DNA from: an uncultured Blautia sp.
Lineage (GTDB): Bacteria; Bacillota; Clostridia; Lachnospirales; Lachnospiraceae
Direction: 5' to 3'
NCBI GenBank assembly: GCA_945872375.1
Contig: CAMBYR010000074.1
Location: 1-8,667 of the forward strand
Length of the DNA: 8,667 bases
The position numbers and the translations under genes were made by a program. The notes beneath the pieces were generated by a model that ran no database searches, was not told the origin of the DNA, and was given only the letters and a program-made list of their open reading frames with translations. Of the stretch, positions 6,317 to 8,667 are shown in pieces; the stretch's first letter is position 1; every line of letters begins with the position of its first letter.

Positions 6317-8667
6317 ATGAGATACGAGTTTAAAAAGATTGAGCCAAAATGGCAGGCAAAATGGGAAGAAAGTAAAATCTTCGAAGCCGAAGACAACAGT
6401 TCGAAACCGAAATTCTACGGACTGGTGGAATTCCCGTACCCAAGCGGTGCCGGTATGCATGTAGGACACATCAAAGCATACTCCAGCCTCGAAGTTATTT
6501 CCAGAAAACGCCGTATGGAGGGATATAATGTCCTGTTTCCCATCGGATTTGACGCATTTGGACTTCCTACAGAAAACTATGCGGTAAAGACAGGCACACA
6601 TCCGAGGATCATTACAGACCAGAATATTGCAAAATTCTCCGAACAGCTGAAGAAAGTGGGCTTTTCCTTTGACTGGAGCCGCGTGGTAGATACCACAGAC
6701 GAGGATTACTATAAATGGACACAGTGGATCTTCCTGAAAATGTTTGAGAAGGATCTTGTTTTCCGTGACAGAACTCTGGTAAATTACTGTCCGCACTGCA
6801 AGGTGGTTCTTTCCAATGAAGACAGCCAGGGCGGAAAATGTGATATCTGTCACAGTGACGTTGTTCAGAAATCCAAGGACGTATGGTATCTGCGCATTAC
6901 CAAATATGCCGACAAGCTTCTGGAAGGCCTGAAAGAAGTGGACTATCCGGATAATGTGAAACAGCAGCAGATCAACTGGATCGGAAAATCCAGGGGAGCA
7001 TTCGTCAACTTCACCATCGACGGAATTGAGGAAAAACTTCGGATTTACACGACCAGACCGGATACCCTGTTTGGCGTTACCTTTATGGTTATCGCACCGG
7101 AGCATCCGATTATCGACAAATATGCAGACAGAATCTCCAATATGGACCAGATCGCTGCATACAGAACCGAGTGCGCAAAGAAAACAGAATTTGAGAGAAC
7201 CCAGCTTGTAAAAGACAAGACAGGTGTGCAGATTCAGGGCCTGAAGGCCATAAATCCTGTAAACGGCAAAAAGATCCCGATCTATATCGCAGACTATGTT
7301 ATGATGGGATATGGTACCGGCGCAATTATGGCTGTGCCTGCCCATGACCAGAGAGACTATGATTTCGCAAAGAAATTCGGCATTGATATTATTGAAGTCA
7401 TCAAAGGCGGGGATATTGAAAAAGAAGCCTACGCAGGTGACGGTGAAATGGTGAACTCTGAATTCCTGAACGGTTACACCAATAAACATGATTCCATCGA
7501 GCGTATGCTGGAGGAACTGGAAAAACAGGGTATCGGAGAAGCCGGAGTCCAGTACAAAATGAAGGACTGGGCATTCAACCGTCAGAGATACTGGGGTGAG
7601 CCGATCCCGCTGATTCATTGTCCGAACTGCGGTGTTGTGGCGGTTCCTTACGAAGAGCTTCCGCTTCGTCTGCCGGATGTAAAAGAATTTGAACCGGGTG
7701 AAGACGGACAGTCTCCGCTTGCCAAAATTGATTCCTTTGTAAATTGTACCTGTCCGAAGTGCGGCGGTGCAGCAAAACGTGAAACAGATACCATGCCTCA
7801 GTGGGCAGGATCTTCCTGGTATTTCCTGAGATATGTGGATCCGAAGAATGATCACGCCTTTGCCGATATGGATAAGCTGAACTACTGGATGCCGGTTGAC
7901 TGGTACAACGGTGGTATGGAACATGTGACCAGACATATGATCTATTCCAGATTCTGGCATCATTTCCTGTATGACATGGGACTGGTAAATACACCGGAGC
8001 CCTATGCAAAACGTTCCATTCAGGGTCTGATTCTTGGGCCGGACGGCGACAAGATGAGCAAATCCAAAGGAAATGTTGTGGATCCGCTGGATATTGTAAA
8101 AGAGTACGGCGCAGATACCCTTCGCACCTACGTACTGTTTATGGGTGATTACGGTGCAGCAACTCCGTGGAATGACAGTTCCGTAAAAGGCTGTAAGAAG
8201 TTCCTGGACCGTGTGGCAGCCCTGACAGATCTGGTAAGTGATGCGCCTGTATCCGAAGAACTGGAAATGAAATTCCACCGCGCCATCAAGAAGGTTTCCT
8301 CTGATATTGAGGGATTGAAGTTCAATACGGCCATTGCATGCCTGATGACTCTGATCAATGATATTTATGCAGAAGGACATCTGGCAAAAGAAGACCTGAT
8401 GATCTTTATCAAGCTTCTGTGCCCGTTTGCACCGCATCTCTGCGAGGAAATCTGGGAAAGCTTTGGAGGCGAAGGCTTCCTGACCATATCCTCCTGGCCG
8501 GAATACGATGAAGCAAAGACGGTTGCAAGCACTGTTGAAATCGGTGTACAGGTAAATGGTAAGGTAAGAGGAACAATCGTGATTCCAACCGGATGCGAAA
8601 AAGAAGAGGCTTTCAGCATTGCGAAGAACGACAGCAGAATCGCATCTTTCCTGGAAGGCAAAAAGCT
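6317..8667 (+). CDS. leuS: Leucine--tRNA ligase (LeuRS), 3'-partial
   Basis: Class I aminoacyl-tRNA synthetase that charges tRNA-Leu with leucine in the cytoplasm and edits mischarged products. In order: the HIGH-type motif HVGH (48-51) after PYPSGAGM; a Zn-finger-like cluster CPHC...CDIC (C158, C161, C175, C178); the CP1 editing domain with TTRPDT (245-250, T250 at E. coli T252) and GTGAIMAVPAHD (333-344, with the editing Asp at D344); a second Cys pair set CPNC...CPKC encoded around 7621-7765; the KMSKS signature at 579-583; and the start of the anticodon-binding region. The ATG follows GGAGG (6302-6306) by 10 nt, and the protein starts MRYEFKKIEPKWQ, as bacterial LeuRS do. It is open at the window edge after 783 complete codons; bacterial LeuRS of this type have about 800-806, so only the last 20 or so are missing. 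No TTA, CTA or TCA codon occurs in the visible part. No T-box leader is present. Confidence 0.98.
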   Translation, partial: MRYEFKKIEPKWQAKWEESKIFEAEDNSSKPKFYGLVEFPYPSGAGMHVGHIKAYSSLEVISRKRRMEGYNVLFPIGFDAFGLPTENYAVKTGTHPRIITDQNIAKFSEQLKKVGFSFDWSRVVDTTDEDYYKWTQWIFLKMFEKDLVFRDRTLVNYCPHCKVVLSNEDSQGGKCDICHSDVVQKSKDVWYLRITKYADKLLEGLKEVDYPDNVKQQQINWIGKSRGAFVNFTIDGIEEKLRIYTTRPDTLFGVTFMVIAPEHPIIDKYADRISNMDQIAAYRTECAKKTEFERTQLVKDKTGVQIQGLKAINPVNGKKIPIYIADYVMMGYGTGAIMAVPAHDQRDYDFAKKFGIDIIEVIKGGDIEKEAYAGDGEMVNSEFLNGYTNKHDSIERMLEELEKQGIGEAGVQYKMKDWAFNRQRYWGEPIPLIHCPNCGVVAVPYEELPLRLPDVKEFEPGEDGQSPLAKIDSFVNCTCPKCGGAAKRETDTMPQWAGSSWYFLRYVDPKNDHAFADMDKLNYWMPVDWYNGGMEHVTRHMIYSRFWHHFLYDMGLVNTPEPYAKRSIQGLILGPDGDKMSKSKGNVVDPLDIVKEYGADTLRTYVLFMGDYGAATPWNDSSVKGCKKFLDRVAALTDLVSDAPVSEELEMKFHRAIKKVSSDIEGLKFNTAIACLMTLINDIYAEGHLAKEDLMIFIKLLCPFAPHLCEEIWESFGGEGFLTISSWPEYDEAKTVASTVEIGVQVNGKVRGTIVIPTGCEKEEAFSIAKNDSRIASFLEGKK

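Noticed and set aside
6253..6333. 26-codon leader ORF overlapping the leuS start
   Set aside because: The only purine-rich stretch touches its ATG directly, it overlaps the leuS ribosome binding site, and its composition has no run of Leu codons as in attenuation peptides.
6242..8437. 731-codon ORF on the - strand
   Set aside because: It lies wholly antisense to leuS, codon-aligned with it, and is open only because leuS lacks TTA, CTA and TCA codons. It has no ribosome binding site or recognisable domain, while the + strand encodes every LeuRS signature.

Overview
The window looks like ordinary chromosome from a low-to-mid GC anaerobic Firmicute, most likely a Lachnospiraceae member of the Blautia/Ruminococcus type. 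This rests on the Csp-like S8 protease, the PPi-type phosphofructokinase, the clostridial form of the Lgt motif and the strong AGGAGG ribosome binding sites. The taxonomic call is an inference from protein style; no rRNA or other marker is present. I see no mobile element, CRISPR array, tRNA or rRNA.

Left part (1-3289, + strand): three tightly packed genes, probably one operon. They are an arginase-fold metallohydrolase of unknown substrate, whose 5' end probably lies outside the window; an Lgt-family membrane protein starting 5 nt after it; and a 578-residue subtilisin-like protease with a complete catalytic triad and no signal peptide, starting 13 nt later. Middle (3290-4814, + strand): a 121-bp AT-rich spacer holds a near-consensus promoter with a perfect 13-bp palindrome directly against its -35 box. 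It drives an NCS2-family purine/pyrimidine permease. A long hairpin at 4817-4851 serves as a bidirectional terminator between this gene and the convergent phosphofructokinase gene.

Right part (4861-8667): a PPi-dependent phosphofructokinase gene on the - strand and leuS on the + strand diverge from a 223-bp region with back-to-back promoters. leuS runs off the right edge and lacks roughly its last 20 codons. It has no T-box leader, and none of its 783 visible codons is TTA, CTA or TCA. That absence creates a very long spurious antisense ORF.

The genes are mostly housekeeping: lipoprotein maturation, nucleobase uptake, glycolysis and translation. I did not find a convincing new multi-gene system. 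The points most worth checking are the altered catalytic loop of the Lgt-family protein, the Gln in place of a near-invariant Glu in the NCS2 permease, the uncharacterised arginase-fold protein, and the palindromic operator before the permease.
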